The notes under the pieces: generated by a model
Told to the model about the DNA's origin: nothing
Databases searched by the model: none
Seen by the model: the letters and a program-made list of their open reading frames with translations, nothing else
Translations under genes and position numbers: made by a program
Shown here: positions 1-7,403 of the stretch, in pieces
Numbering within the stretch: position 1 is the stretch's first letter
Layout: every line of letters starts with the position of its first letter
IMG/VR virus record: IMGVR_UViG_3300025131_000073
Location: 1-47,767 of that record
Length of the DNA: 47,767 nucleotides
Source of the DNA: a virus
Direction: 5' to 3' (one strand)

Positions 1-189
1 AAGCAGTTCATCAGTGACCATATCGCCCCGGGGAAGGCCCTCCGTGAGGGAGATGCCCAGGTTGCAGCAGCCTCTGGTTTCTCAGCCGCAAGGAGTGTCC
101 TGTCCCGAAGGCACACGCGAGCTGTGGACAGTGGCCTCCAGGCCCTGGAGGAGATTGAGAAGTCTGTAGATGGACCGAAGGCTGAGGTG
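1..189. repeat. Terminal overlap, left copy (circular closure)
   Basis: These 189 bases recur at the right edge of the window (47579-47767). I find one difference, T at 63 against C at 47641, which is a silent third-position change in a valine codon. The same reading frame runs through both copies. This is what a circular or circularly permuted genome gives when it is assembled as a linear contig. A short physical terminal repeat is the alternative, but the copy lies inside a gene, which makes that less likely. Confidence 0.9.
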
Positions 190-894
190 AAGGCCCCCGA
201 GTCTGCCATCGTGGGCAACTTCGCTGAGTGGGCAGCTGGCTACACCGGCCCCAAATTCAACTTCATCCACTGCGATTTCCCCTACGGCATTGGGATGCAC
301 AGGTCAGGCCAAGGGCGCGCGGTCGAGTGGGACAACTACCAGGACAACCCGGAGATATACTGGGACCTTCTCAAGGAGTTGGACACCCACTTGGGAGCCA
401 TCGCGCACTCCAGCTGCCACGTCATGTTCTGGTTTTCCATGAAATTCTATTGGGACACCCTCGCACAACTCAAAGCAATGGGCCTCACGGTAGACCCCTT
501 CCCCCTGGTGTGGCACCGCTCAGACAACAGCGGCATCCTGCCTGACCCCACCCGCGGCCCCAGGCGGACCTACGAAACCGCCTTCATGTGCCGGCGCGGG
601 GACAGGCCAGTAGTCAAGTCTGTCGCCAATAGCTATCCCGCACCCACCACGAAGTCCGAGCACATGAGCGAGAAGCCTGAGCCTGTGCTTCGTCACTTCT
701 TCCAACTGTTCGTGGACAACACCACCACCTTGCTGGACCCCACCTGCGGAGGTGGAGGCGCACTGGTGGTGGCTGAGGAGATGGGTGCCGAGCGCATCTT
801 CGGCATGGACATCAACCCAGAGCACGTCACGACAACCAATCGCCGGCTGCAAACAGCCCGGAACATCCAAGCGCTGAGGGAGAAGGAGACATGA
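1..894 (+). CDS. ParB/Srx-DNA methyltransferase fusion, C-terminal part (gene spans the join)
   Basis: This is the C-terminal 297 residues of a protein whose start lies at 47189; joined, it is about 427 residues. It resembles a beta-class amino-methyltransferase (N6-adenine or N4-cytosine): the catalytic motif reads CDFPYGIG (variant of DPPY), and the AdoMet-binding motif DPTCGGGG followed by GMDIN comes after it, as expected for this class. The N-terminal part carries a ParB-type nuclease/DNA-binding fold. Such fusions are common in phages and plausibly modify phage DNA to evade host restriction. The target sequence cannot be told. The stop TGA overlaps the start of the next gene (ATGA). The apparent start codons near 124 are artefacts of the cut; the frame is open to base 1. 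Confidence 0.85.
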   Translation, partial: KQFISDHIAPGKALREGDAQVAAASGFSAARSVLSRRHTRAVDSGLQALEEIEKSVDGPKAEVKAPESAIVGNFAEWAAGYTGPKFNFIHCDFPYGIGMHRSGQGRAVEWDNYQDNPEIYWDLLKELDTHLGAIAHSSCHVMFWFSMKFYWDTLAQLKAMGLTVDPFPLVWHRSDNSGILPDPTRGPRRTYETAFMCRRGDRPVVKSVANSYPAPTTKSEHMSEKPEPVLRHFFQLFVDNTTTLLDPTCGGGGALVVAEEMGAERIFGMDINPEHVTTTNRRLQTARNIQALREKET

Positions 895-1514
895 GCTATC
901 CCAGAGTAGTGCGGAACCTTAACCTGAAGCCTACAGGACAATCACGCACCTTAATGCCCTCCCCCGTGGGCATCTGCGGCTACAAGGGCGCTGGCAAGAC
1001 AACCGCTGCGCTTGCCCTCCGAGCCAAAGACTACCGCAGTGTCCCCTTCACCTTGCCCCTCAAGCGAATGCTCTTGGCCTTCGGCCTAAGCGAGGAGCAA
1101 ATCAACGGCAGGCTCAAGGAGAGCCCCACCACACTCCTCTGCGGCAAGACCCCTAGATGGGCCATGCAGTCCCTGGGGGTCGAGTGGGGCCACAAGCTGA
1201 TCCACGAGGACATCTGGCTCGCCGCATGGGAAGCCGAGGTCGAGCGCTCCAATGACGAGGGGGATGACCCAGTCGTGGTGGACGACCTGCGCTTTCACAA
1301 CGAGGCCAGACGTATCATTGACCTTGGCGGGATCATCATCTATATCTCCCGCGAAGGCTGTGGCCCCAGCGACCATTCCACCGAGACCGAGGCCGCGAGG
1401 CTCTACCGTGACTTCGTAATCGTCAACGACCAAGACCTGGAGTACATTGATGCTTGCATTGGAGGAATACTGGAATGCTGCACCCGTACCCCCAACAATC
1501 GTCCCGGGCTCTAA
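891..1514 (+). CDS. Deoxynucleoside monophosphate kinase-like P-loop protein
   Basis: A 207-residue P-loop protein. The Walker A motif GYKGAGKTT lies at about residues 30-38, and a segment VVVDDLRFHNEA follows near residue 125, in the arrangement seen in phage dNMP kinases such as T4 gp1. These enzymes phosphorylate dNMPs, including modified ones, to feed phage DNA synthesis. The neighbours (methyltransferase, polymerase, UDG) fit a nucleotide or replication role. The start ATG overlaps the upstream stop, with AAGGAGAC just before it. The last 65 bases overlap the start of the UDG/exonuclease gene. Substrate specificity is unknown, and another P-loop kinase is possible. Confidence 0.7.
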   Translation: MSYPRVVRNLNLKPTGQSRTLMPSPVGICGYKGAGKTTAALALRAKDYRSVPFTLPLKRMLLAFGLSEEQINGRLKESPTTLLCGKTPRWAMQSLGVEWGHKLIHEDIWLAAWEAEVERSNDEGDDPVVVDDLRFHNEARRIIDLGGIIIYISREGCGPSDHSTETEAARLYRDFVIVNDQDLEYIDACIGGILECCTRTPNNRPGL

Positions 1515-2535
1515 GGCGCTCTTCTTAGCTGAGGCCCCCGGCGCCGAGGAAGATGTCCTTGGCGAGGTCCTGATTGGGGAGTCTGGCAAGGAGTGCACAG
1601 AGATGCTGTCCGCCGCGGGCATCCCCCGCAGCACTGTCAGCCTTGCCAACGTGCTCCCACGCCGGCCAATGCAGAACAACCTCAAGAGCCTCTGCGTTAA
1701 GAAGGCAGAGGTCCCGGCCAGCTATACCTACCCTCCAGTATCCGGCCAAGGTAATTACCTCCACCCCGAAGTCCTCAACGACGCGCTTCCCAAGCTGCGA
1801 AGGCTCCTTGAAGAGCTCAAGCCCAACCTTGTCGTAGCCATGGGCAACACTGCCCTGTGGGCTATGTGCCAGGTCACCGGGATCAACAAATACCGAGGCA
1901 CTGTGCTGCCAGCCCAGTTGGTCCCAGGCCTCAAGGTCCTGCCTACCTTCCACCCAGCCTATATCCTGCGAGTGTGGAAAGAGCGTGTGGTCCTGGTCTC
2001 TGACTTCATCCGCGCGCGCCAGGAGCTCCAGTACCCTGACATCCGCAAGACCTCTCGAAAGATATGGATTGAGCCCACCTTGGGAGACCTGGATACATTC
2101 CAGCGGGAACATCTCCAGGGCGCCGAGGTTGTGTCCTGCGACATCGAGACTTTCCGCCGGCAGATCACCTGCATAGGCTTCGCGCCCAACCGGGGGCACA
2201 CCCTGGTCGTCCCCTTTGTAGACCGGGGCAAGGAAAACTGCAGCTATTGGGAGACCCCTGAGGACGAAGCCCGCGCGTGGAGGTGGGTGCGGAACCTCCT
2301 TGAAGGTCCCACCCCGCTGGTATTCCAGAACGGCCTCTACGACTTGCAGTACCTGGCCCTCTATGGCTTCCGTCCCACCCGGTTCCTGCACGACACCATG
2401 CTAATGCACCACGCGCTGCATCCCGAGATGAAGAAGTCCTTGGGCTTCCTGGGCTCCCTGTACACTCAGGAGGGCGGCAGCTTCAAGCTGTTCAACCCCA
2501 AAGGGTCTGACCACTTCAAGCGAGAGGATACCTGA
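1450..2535 (+). CDS. Uracil-DNA glycosylase fused to the 3'-5' exonuclease half of a split family A polymerase
   Basis: 361 residues, two domains. Residues about 20-195 resemble family 4/5 uracil-DNA glycosylase: AEAPGAEED near the start and HPAYIL from H168. Residues about 220-361 are a DnaQ-like proofreading exonuclease: Exo I is D231-x-E233 in CDIET, and Exo II has N294 and D298 in FQNGLYD. The usual Exo III motif (Y-x3-D) is absent. The protein stops at KREDT, where homologous phage polymerases continue; Exo III is found at residues 30-34 of the separate polymerase gene at 3354. ATG 1450 is preferred over TTG 1447 (GGAG seven bases upstream). The stop overlaps the next start as TGATG. Confidence 0.8.
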   Translation: MLALEEYWNAAPVPPTIVPGSKALFLAEAPGAEEDVLGEVLIGESGKECTEMLSAAGIPRSTVSLANVLPRRPMQNNLKSLCVKKAEVPASYTYPPVSGQGNYLHPEVLNDALPKLRRLLEELKPNLVVAMGNTALWAMCQVTGINKYRGTVLPAQLVPGLKVLPTFHPAYILRVWKERVVLVSDFIRARQELQYPDIRKTSRKIWIEPTLGDLDTFQREHLQGAEVVSCDIETFRRQITCIGFAPNRGHTLVVPFVDRGKENCSYWETPEDEARAWRWVRNLLEGPTPLVFQNGLYDLQYLALYGFRPTRFLHDTMLMHHALHPEMKKSLGFLGSLYTQEGGSFKLFNPKGSDHFKREDT

Positions 2536-2798
2536 TGTCAACATTCGAGCAGATCGCCAAGGAACGCCAGGTCGTAGTGCATTCCCACATCTCATCCGCG
2601 GTTGCCAACTCCAACCAGGGCACCAAGCTGGCCATCGGGATGCACACTGAGGGACTGTCTACCCCGGACAAGGTCCCTGGTCAGCTAACCCAAATCCAGG
2701 TCATCATTATGTCTGTCGCGGAAGCCGAGCACTTCCTGGTCGGTGTGCAGAAGGTTCTGTCGAGAGTCCGCGCAACACAGCTGAGAGACAAGGGATGA
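2535..2798 (+). CDS. Small unknown protein inserted in the polymerase locus
   Basis: 87 residues with no recognised family. The sequence is soluble, with a mixed composition, a hydrophobic strand IQVIIMSV near residue 58 and a basic C-terminus. It is the first of three small genes that separate the exonuclease and polymerase halves of the DNA polymerase. Its ATG overlaps the exonuclease stop by one base (TGATG) and its stop overlaps the next ATG (ATGA), so all are likely made from one message by coupled translation. No function is proposed. Confidence 0.65.
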   Translation: MSTFEQIAKERQVVVHSHISSAVANSNQGTKLAIGMHTEGLSTPDKVPGQLTQIQVIIMSVAEAEHFLVGVQKVLSRVRATQLRDKG

Positions 2799-3031
2799 AG
2801 GGGCACACGTTCTTTAATCTGTTCAGGTACGGCCTCAGCTGTTCCCTGAACGAGGGACGGTTTCCCAATTTTCATCTGACTATTAACAACAAGCACACGA
2901 GTATCCAGTTCTACTTCTACATAGCCATCACGAACAGACTACGTTTCTATGCTATGAAGCCCTGGAGACAACCTTGGAAACTGCACGTTGGAAGGATGGA
3001 GTCATGGATCGACCCAAGGTTAGTCGGATGA
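2795..3031 (+). CDS. Small unknown aromatic-rich protein, locally AT-richer
   Basis: 78 residues, rich in F, Y, N, R and W, with no recognised family. The stretch coding residues about 25-50 is visibly richer in A and T than its surroundings, which suggests a recent arrival. It begins with ATG overlapping the upstream stop (ATGA), and its own stop overlaps the ATG at 3028. There are no cysteine pairs, no P-loop and no convincing membrane segment. It is the second of the three inserts that split the polymerase. Confidence 0.55.
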   Translation: MKGHTFFNLFRYGLSCSLNEGRFPNFHLTINNKHTSIQFYFYIAITNRLRFYAMKPWRQPWKLHVGRMESWIDPRLVG

Positions 3032-3354
3032 AGTCCCTGGTCATCATCGAGTCCCCCTACGCTGGTGAGATCGAACGCAACACCCTGTATGCCTGCCGCG
3101 CCATGCTGGACTCTCTCGACACAGGAGAGGCCCCCATCGCCAGCCATCTCCTGTACACCCAGATGCTTGACGACAACATCCCTGAACACCGCGCGCTCGG
3201 CATCGCCTGCGGCCTTGCATGGCGCAGGGTCACTGACTACGCTGTGTTCTACATGGACTACGGGATGTCCAGCGGAATGCTTGAGGCCAAGGAGCTGTAT
3301 GACAAAGAGGGACGCGGCTACGTCGAGCGCTTCATAGGAGAGAACCCCACCTGA
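3028..3354 (+). CDS. DUF7768-like protein (nucleoside 2-deoxyribosyltransferase-like fold)
   Basis: 108 residues. The pattern IIESPYAG, then ERNTLYACRAMLDSL, APIASHLLYTQ, LDDNIPEHRALGI and DYGMSSGM is typical of a small phage-borne family annotated DUF7768/DUF4406, which is related in fold to nucleoside 2-deoxyribosyltransferases. Members may act on nucleosides or nucleotides, but their reaction is not established. ATG 3028 is preferred because it overlaps the upstream stop (ATGA); longer forms from TTG 2974 or ATG 3004 are possible. Its stop overlaps the polymerase start (TGATG). It is the third insert in the polymerase locus. Confidence 0.7.
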   Translation: MKSLVIIESPYAGEIERNTLYACRAMLDSLDTGEAPIASHLLYTQMLDDNIPEHRALGIACGLAWRRVTDYAVFYMDYGMSSGMLEAKELYDKEGRGYVERFIGENPT

Positions 3355-4934
3355 TGGCCCGCATTATAGACTCAGCCAACCTCAAGCAGAAACTCAACGG
3401 CCAGATCGAAGGCTTTGCCGCGGAGCAACAGCTCTGGATATACAACGGCATGGACTGCACAGTAACCCGTGAGGTCCTGGACTCCCTACAGCCCCAACTC
3501 GACCACGAAACCGCTAAGACCTATGAGTTCGAGCGCCTGATGTGCATCCCCGCTATGGCTATGATGCGCCGGGGAGTGCTCACCAGCAGTGCATACAGGT
3601 CTGAGCTCGTAGGGTACTTCCAAAAGCGAATGGCCAAGGTCCAGAATGTCCTGGACACAATGGCCAGGGCTGTCTGGGACAAGGGGCTGAACTACAACTC
3701 CTCGAAGCAACTCCAGGAGTTCTTCTATGACACGATGATGCTCCCACCTATATATGTTTCCGAGAAGGGCGTCCGTCGCAGGTCCTGTAACCGTGAGGCC
3801 CTGGAGCAGCTGGAGATCTACCTGTACGCCCGGCCATTCATCCGGGCTATCCTTTCTCTCCGTGAGATGAAGAAGAAGCTCCAGGTCCTCCTTGCAGGCA
3901 TCGACGAGGACAAGCGTCTCCGTACCTCCTTCAACGTGGGCGCAACGGAAACCGGGCGCTGGTCCTCCAGCCATAACGCCTTCGGCACCGGGGACTCTCT
4001 CCACCAGGTCACCGAGGTCATCCGCCGGCTGTTCATCGCAGACCCTGGACACATCCTCGTCAGCGTTGACCTCAAGGGCGCCGAGTCTTGGGGTATGGCG
4101 GGCCTCTCCGGAGACAGGAAGTACCTGGCAGCCTGTGAGTCTGGCGATGTCCACACCGCTGCGGCCAAGATGATGTGGCCTGAGCTCCCATGGACCGGGG
4201 ACCTTCGTCTGGACCGTGAGCTCTCTGAGGAGATCTACTACCGCCACTTTTCCCGCAGAGACATGACCAAACGTGGGGGCCATGCCACCAACTACATTGG
4301 CTCTGCATGGGGCATTGCCAAGAAGCTCCAGATCGAGCAGCAGGTGGTCGCCGAGTTCCAGCGGGCATATCTCAAACTCTTTCACGGTATCGACGAGTAC
4401 CACACAAAGACCTCCGAGGAGCTCGTTCTGGGAGAAGACTTCGGAGGTAATCGCGGGGCGCCCCGCCAGCTTCGCACTCCCATGGGCCGACGCAGGACCT
4501 TCTTCGGCCGTCCCTGGGACGACGCCACCGTGCGCGAGGCAGTTGCGTACCGCCCGCAGTCGCTGATTTCCGATGTACTCAAACTCGGAATGCTGTGGGT
4601 GTACCAGGAACTGGAGCCAACCTTCCAGCTACTTCAAGAAGGCCACGACTCAATCCTGGGCCAGGTTCCAGAGGCTCGGGTTGAGGAACTGGTAGAACGC
4701 GCGCTCCTCCTCATGACCATCCCCATCAAATTCCGCTCAGGCATGGAGTTCGCAATACCTCTTGAGGCTTCCGTAGGCTACAACTGGTCCAAGGCGGACC
4801 CAAAGCGCAAGCGTTTCAAAGACGGCAACCCGGGTGGACTGGTAGATTGGGAGGACTACAAGAGTGGAAAAGCTACGCCCAAACGAGAGAGTGCTTCCCT
4901 CTTGGATCAAAGGCTTTCTGGCATACTGCAATGA
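3354..4934 (+). CDS. Family A DNA polymerase, polymerase half of a split enzyme
   Basis: 526 residues. Motif A is DLKGAES with D239, motif B is the region RRDMTKRGGHATNYIG (about residues 300-316), and motif C is HDSI with H431 and D432. These are the catalytic elements of a PolA-type replicative phage polymerase. The N-terminus carries LWIYNGMDCTVTREV: Y30-x3-D34 fits Exo III of the proofreading domain, although Exo I and II are encoded separately at 1450-2535. About 27 residues before it look like new N-terminal sequence. The 3' end overlaps the primase/helicase gene by 71 bases. It is probably the main replication polymerase, working with the detached exonuclease subunit. Confidence 0.9.
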   Translation: MARIIDSANLKQKLNGQIEGFAAEQQLWIYNGMDCTVTREVLDSLQPQLDHETAKTYEFERLMCIPAMAMMRRGVLTSSAYRSELVGYFQKRMAKVQNVLDTMARAVWDKGLNYNSSKQLQEFFYDTMMLPPIYVSEKGVRRRSCNREALEQLEIYLYARPFIRAILSLREMKKKLQVLLAGIDEDKRLRTSFNVGATETGRWSSSHNAFGTGDSLHQVTEVIRRLFIADPGHILVSVDLKGAESWGMAGLSGDRKYLAACESGDVHTAAAKMMWPELPWTGDLRLDRELSEEIYYRHFSRRDMTKRGGHATNYIGSAWGIAKKLQIEQQVVAEFQRAYLKLFHGIDEYHTKTSEELVLGEDFGGNRGAPRQLRTPMGRRRTFFGRPWDDATVREAVAYRPQSLISDVLKLGMLWVYQELEPTFQLLQEGHDSILGQVPEARVEELVERALLLMTIPIKFRSGMEFAIPLEASVGYNWSKADPKRKRFKDGNPGGLVDWEDYKSGKATPKRESASLLDQRLSGILQ

Positions 4935-6150
4935 GACTGTTGCCCCGATACATTACCTGGAGTGGTCTGCGGCCCACGCTATTGCGGCTGCTCTGCAGAG
5001 GAAAGCCTGGGTCACCTACAACGGCGAAAGACTCTACTCCAACCTCTTCATCCTACTTGTGGGACCCCCACGGATTGGTAAGTCCACAGCAATCAAGCGC
5101 GTCAGGCGCCCGATGGAAAAGGTCAAAGACATCAAGATCGCAGCAGACTCAGTCACCAAGGAGCAACTCTACGTAGCCATGGAGAAAGTCTCTAATTCCC
5201 TGGCGCATGTAGATCTCCCAAGCATTCCAGGGCTGTACAACCATGCCTCCTACAACATCACCAATACAGAGTTTGGGGTGATGCTCTCCAAGGAGGACAA
5301 GCAGTTTATGCTTGCCCTCTGCAAGATGTATGATTGCGAGGACACCTTCCGCCACGAGATAAAGACTGGGGACAGCTCCCATATCGAGAATGTGTTTCTG
5401 AATATGATCGGCGCGGCCACCCTGGTAGGCCTCCGTGATATTCTTCCAGAGGCCGCCTTCCAGACCGGCTTTGCCGCGCGCCTCAACCTTGTCTATGCCT
5501 CCGAAAAACGCGGAGCCCACAAGCCCACCCTGGGTGAGGACCCAGAGGAGAAGATGACCGAGGACTCCGGGGATGCCGAGCTCTCCAAGGCCCTGCGGCG
5601 GGACCTCAATAGTGTGCACAAGCTGTCCGGGCCTTTCGCTTTCGCCCCTGAAGCCCGCGCGGCATTCTTCAGCTGGCTTGAGAGCGGGATGCATCCGAAG
5701 GTCACGCATATGCAGTTCGCCTCCTACAACGATGCCAGGGATATCCACCTGCTCAAGCTGGCCATGGTGCATTCCGCTGCAGTCAGCAATGACATGATTA
5801 TCACCATGCAGAACTTCCTCGACGCCAAGGACATGCTGGAGCGTAACGAAGCACTCATGCCGCAGGCTATCACCTACGTTGGAGCCAACGAGCAGCAGGC
5901 CTACATCGAGGAGGCCCTGAGGTTCATCGCCACCGAGTATGTCCGCAGAGGGATGAAGCCAGTCCCTGCATACCTGGTGCGCCAGCAGATCTCCCCCAGG
6001 ATACCTGTCCAGTTTATCCGCTATGTGATGAACGAGATCGGCTATCAGGGCCTTGCGGAAATCATAGGCGAACCACCACACCACGCGTTCAAGCCTAAGT
6101 CTGCGCTGGTACTTGAGGCTGAACACAAAGAGACAGGGGGAGGGCAATGA
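4864..6150 (+). CDS. DUF3987-type primase/helicase P-loop protein
   Basis: 428 residues from a GTG start. The Walker A motif GPPRIGKS is at residues 67-74, preceded by SWIKGFLAYC and a segment EWSAAHAIAAALQRKAWV. This matches phage DUF3987-family helicases or helicase-primase partners that sit beside PolA-type polymerases. The GTG start lies inside the polymerase gene, but conserved family sequence begins within about 10 residues of it, so a later start would truncate the domain. The C-terminal third (ARG- and helix-rich) may be a DNA-binding region. The stop overlaps the zinc-ribbon start (ATGA). Likely replication-fork helicase or loader; no separate primase was recognised. Confidence 0.7.
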   Translation: MEKLRPNERVLPSWIKGFLAYCNETVAPIHYLEWSAAHAIAAALQRKAWVTYNGERLYSNLFILLVGPPRIGKSTAIKRVRRPMEKVKDIKIAADSVTKEQLYVAMEKVSNSLAHVDLPSIPGLYNHASYNITNTEFGVMLSKEDKQFMLALCKMYDCEDTFRHEIKTGDSSHIENVFLNMIGAATLVGLRDILPEAAFQTGFAARLNLVYASEKRGAHKPTLGEDPEEKMTEDSGDAELSKALRRDLNSVHKLSGPFAFAPEARAAFFSWLESGMHPKVTHMQFASYNDARDIHLLKLAMVHSAAVSNDMIITMQNFLDAKDMLERNEALMPQAITYVGANEQQAYIEEALRFIATEYVRRGMKPVPAYLVRQQISPRIPVQFIRYVMNEIGYQGLAEIIGEPPHHAFKPKSALVLEAEHKETGGGQ

Positions 6151-6419
6151 CAAAACAGTACCCGGAAGCTAGGCCATTGCGCTGCGCGAAATGCAACGCG
6201 AGAAGCAGGGTCTACACAACAGAGCACCAGGTTGGCAAATGCAAGCGCTATCGTAAGTGTCCCGGCTGTGGAGAGAAATGGATTACGATAGAGGTCAATC
6301 AGAAAGACTACAAAGACCTCGTTCGCCGAGCCCTGATTGTCGAGGGAATAGCTGCACAGATCAACACAGACTTAGAGCAGAAATTAGTTGCTGCACTGGA
6401 AAGGATAGGAAATGGCTAA
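6147..6419 (+). CDS. Small zinc-ribbon protein
   Basis: 90 residues. CxxC pairs at C13/C16 and C38/C41 form a four-cysteine zinc ribbon similar to NrdR N-termini and Ogr-type activators. A basic linker lies between the pairs (KCKRYRKCPGC) and a helical tail follows (residues about 55-90). It is probably a nucleic-acid-binding regulator. It is the last intact gene of the replication block, coupled to the primase/helicase through ATGA. The endolysin stump starts inside its last codons. Confidence 0.7.
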   Translation: MTKQYPEARPLRCAKCNARSRVYTTEHQVGKCKRYRKCPGCGEKWITIEVNQKDYKDLVRRALIVEGIAAQINTDLEQKLVAALERIGNG

Positions 6420-6558
6420 CGGCGCAGCCCCACGGCGGCTGCGCGTCCCTATTGAATGGGGCGGTGACTGGCGCAGCTTCAAGGACGGGCCACACTGGCA
6501 ACTGCCTTGGGCAGAGTATCCTATCACAGCCACGGGTGCTGGCTCAGATAGTAGCTGA
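6412..6558 (+). pseudogene. Stump of an M15C peptidoglycan endopeptidase (endolysin), C-terminus only
   Basis: A 48-codon frame starts at ATG 6412, inside the end of the zinc-ribbon gene, and stops at 6558. Residues about 12-41 (VPIEWGGDWRSFKDGPHW, then QLPWAEYP) match the C-terminal signature of M15C L-alanyl-D-glutamate endopeptidases, where WGGDW holds the catalytic Asp and PH the last zinc ligand. The family is normally 120-150 residues with an earlier H-x(6)-D zinc pair; that part is missing, and TAG at 6406 closes the frame upstream. No N-terminal half is found nearby in any frame. It is therefore probably inactive, the result of a deletion. Confidence 0.75.
6422..6444 (+). terminator. 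GC hairpin at the end of the replication block
   Basis: A perfect 8-bp stem, GCGCAGCC paired with GGCTGCGC, with a 7-base loop. It lies just after the zinc-ribbon stop and inside the endolysin stump, near the point where the plus- and minus-strand blocks converge. No U-tract follows, so it would be a weak or factor-dependent terminator, or only a message-end stabiliser. Confidence 0.4.
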
Positions 6559-6621
6559 CCATCACGATAGTAGGCGCGGCGTAGTAAGCAACGGCAGCGA
6601 CAGCCAGGGCACAGAGCAGTA
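6559..6621. other. Short convergent gap
   Basis: This gap lies between the endolysin stump (plus) and the last minus-strand lipoprotein gene. I see no gene, clear hairpin or repeat in it. Confidence 0.4.
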
Positions 6622-6903
6622 TCATTCAGGCTCGAGCCCCGACTCCACTTCCGGCCTCGGTGCCCAGATGTTGATGTTCCTGGTCCCACACAGGAGCCGG
6701 AAGCCAGCGCGGAAGTCATACCCGCGCTGGTCGATCTGTCTGCTCAGCACGTCCATCGGCATTGAGCAGAACCGATCAATCACCCCGTTGATAGCCACGT
6801 CAACTTCCACCTGTGCCGCCGCATCCAGGGCCTTGAGTTCCGCCTCATAGCGAGAGCAACCAGCGAGCAGGAACAGGGCGAACACTAATACTATTGTCTT
6901 CAT
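6622..6903 (-). CDS. Small lipoprotein, spanin candidate
   Basis: 93 residues starting MKTIVLVFALFLLAGC, a signal peptide with lipobox LAGC, so it is probably lipid-anchored in the host envelope. The mature part is short, with one conserved-looking helix (AELKALDAAAQVEVDVAI) and two further cysteines. It is the third gene of a holin-lipoprotein-lipoprotein set, which suggests a lysis role such as outer-membrane spanin, though no inner-membrane spanin partner is recognised. ATG 6903 is preferred: AAGGGAG lies about 9 bases upstream and the ATG overlaps the upstream stop (ATGA). TTG 6912 is the other option. Confidence 0.6.
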   Translation of the reverse strand: MKTIVLVFALFLLAGCSRYEAELKALDAAAQVEVDVAINGVIDRFCSMPMDVLSRQIDQRGYDFRAGFRLLCGTRNINIWAPRPEVESGLEPE

Positions 6904-7223
6904 GGATGCCAACTCCCTTTAACCGCATGCTCAGCCTCATGCCAAGCCGCACACATCAACTCCCTCGAAACCTGCCCGGCCGGCAACCAAACGATAATCT
7001 TATTCTCGAAGTAGAACGTAACCGCCAGTGCATTCGGCCCCTTCTTCTCTCTAATCTTATCAAGCGGCATGAACACTAACACCACCCGGGTATAGTCTGG
7101 AATAATCAGCTCCTTACTCGGCGGGAACTTCAAGAACTCACACGCAAAGGGGTCCTGGCCGGGCGGGGAGGGATCAGCACACCCGGCCAGGAACAATACG
7201 AACGCTAGCAGGAGCGCTCGCAT
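6900..7223 (-). CDS. Lipoprotein with HExxH zinc-peptidase-like motif
   Basis: 107 residues. The N-terminus MRALLLAFVLFLAGC is a lipoprotein signal (lipobox LAGC). Near the C-terminus the sequence WHEAEHAVKGSWH has HExxH followed by x3-G-x2-H, close to metzincin-like zinc-binding sites, so a very small membrane-tethered metallopeptidase is possible. The middle part (VVLVFMPLDKI, VTFYFENKIIVWL) is beta-rich. It sits between the holin-like gene and another lipoprotein and overlaps both (TGATG, ATGA). The role may be in lysis; the peptidase activity is inferred from the motif only. Confidence 0.6.
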   Translation of the reverse strand: MRALLLAFVLFLAGCADPSPPGQDPFACEFLKFPPSKELIIPDYTRVVLVFMPLDKIREKKGPNALAVTFYFENKIIVWLPAGQVSRELMCAAWHEAEHAVKGSWHP

Positions 7224-7390
7224 CAACGATCTTTACCGATAGCCGCAACAATCCCAGCGATAGCCAAGCCGGCGGCCACGATGCCCTCAGCCACTTCCGG
7301 CTCCAGCACTACACCCGCCGCCGTGAGGAAACTCACGATGCCGAGCCAAGTGCTCCGCTCCCGTAGACGTGCCATTAACCAGTCGAACAT
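7223..7390 (-). CDS. Holin-like small membrane protein
   Basis: 55 residues, MFDWLMARLRERSTWLGI, then two hydrophobic stretches (IVSFLTAAGVVL and VAEGIVAAGLAIAGIVAAIG) and a basic end GKDR. Size, two helices and place at the head of a lysis set fit a phage holin that permeabilises the inner membrane. ATG 7390 is chosen because GAGGAG lies about 7 bases upstream; the longer frame to 7438 would translate the 31-bp dyad and is unlikely. Its stop overlaps the next gene (TGATG). Confidence 0.65.
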   Translation of the reverse strand: MFDWLMARLRERSTWLGIVSFLTAAGVVLEPEVAEGIVAAGLAIAGIVAAIGKDR

Positions 7391-7403
7391 GTCACTCTCC
7401 TCT

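Noticed and set aside
6384-6719. A 111-residue cysteine-rich minus-strand frame
   Set aside because: It overlaps the ends of the convergent genes on both sides, and its Cys/Arg runs come from reading the hairpin region.
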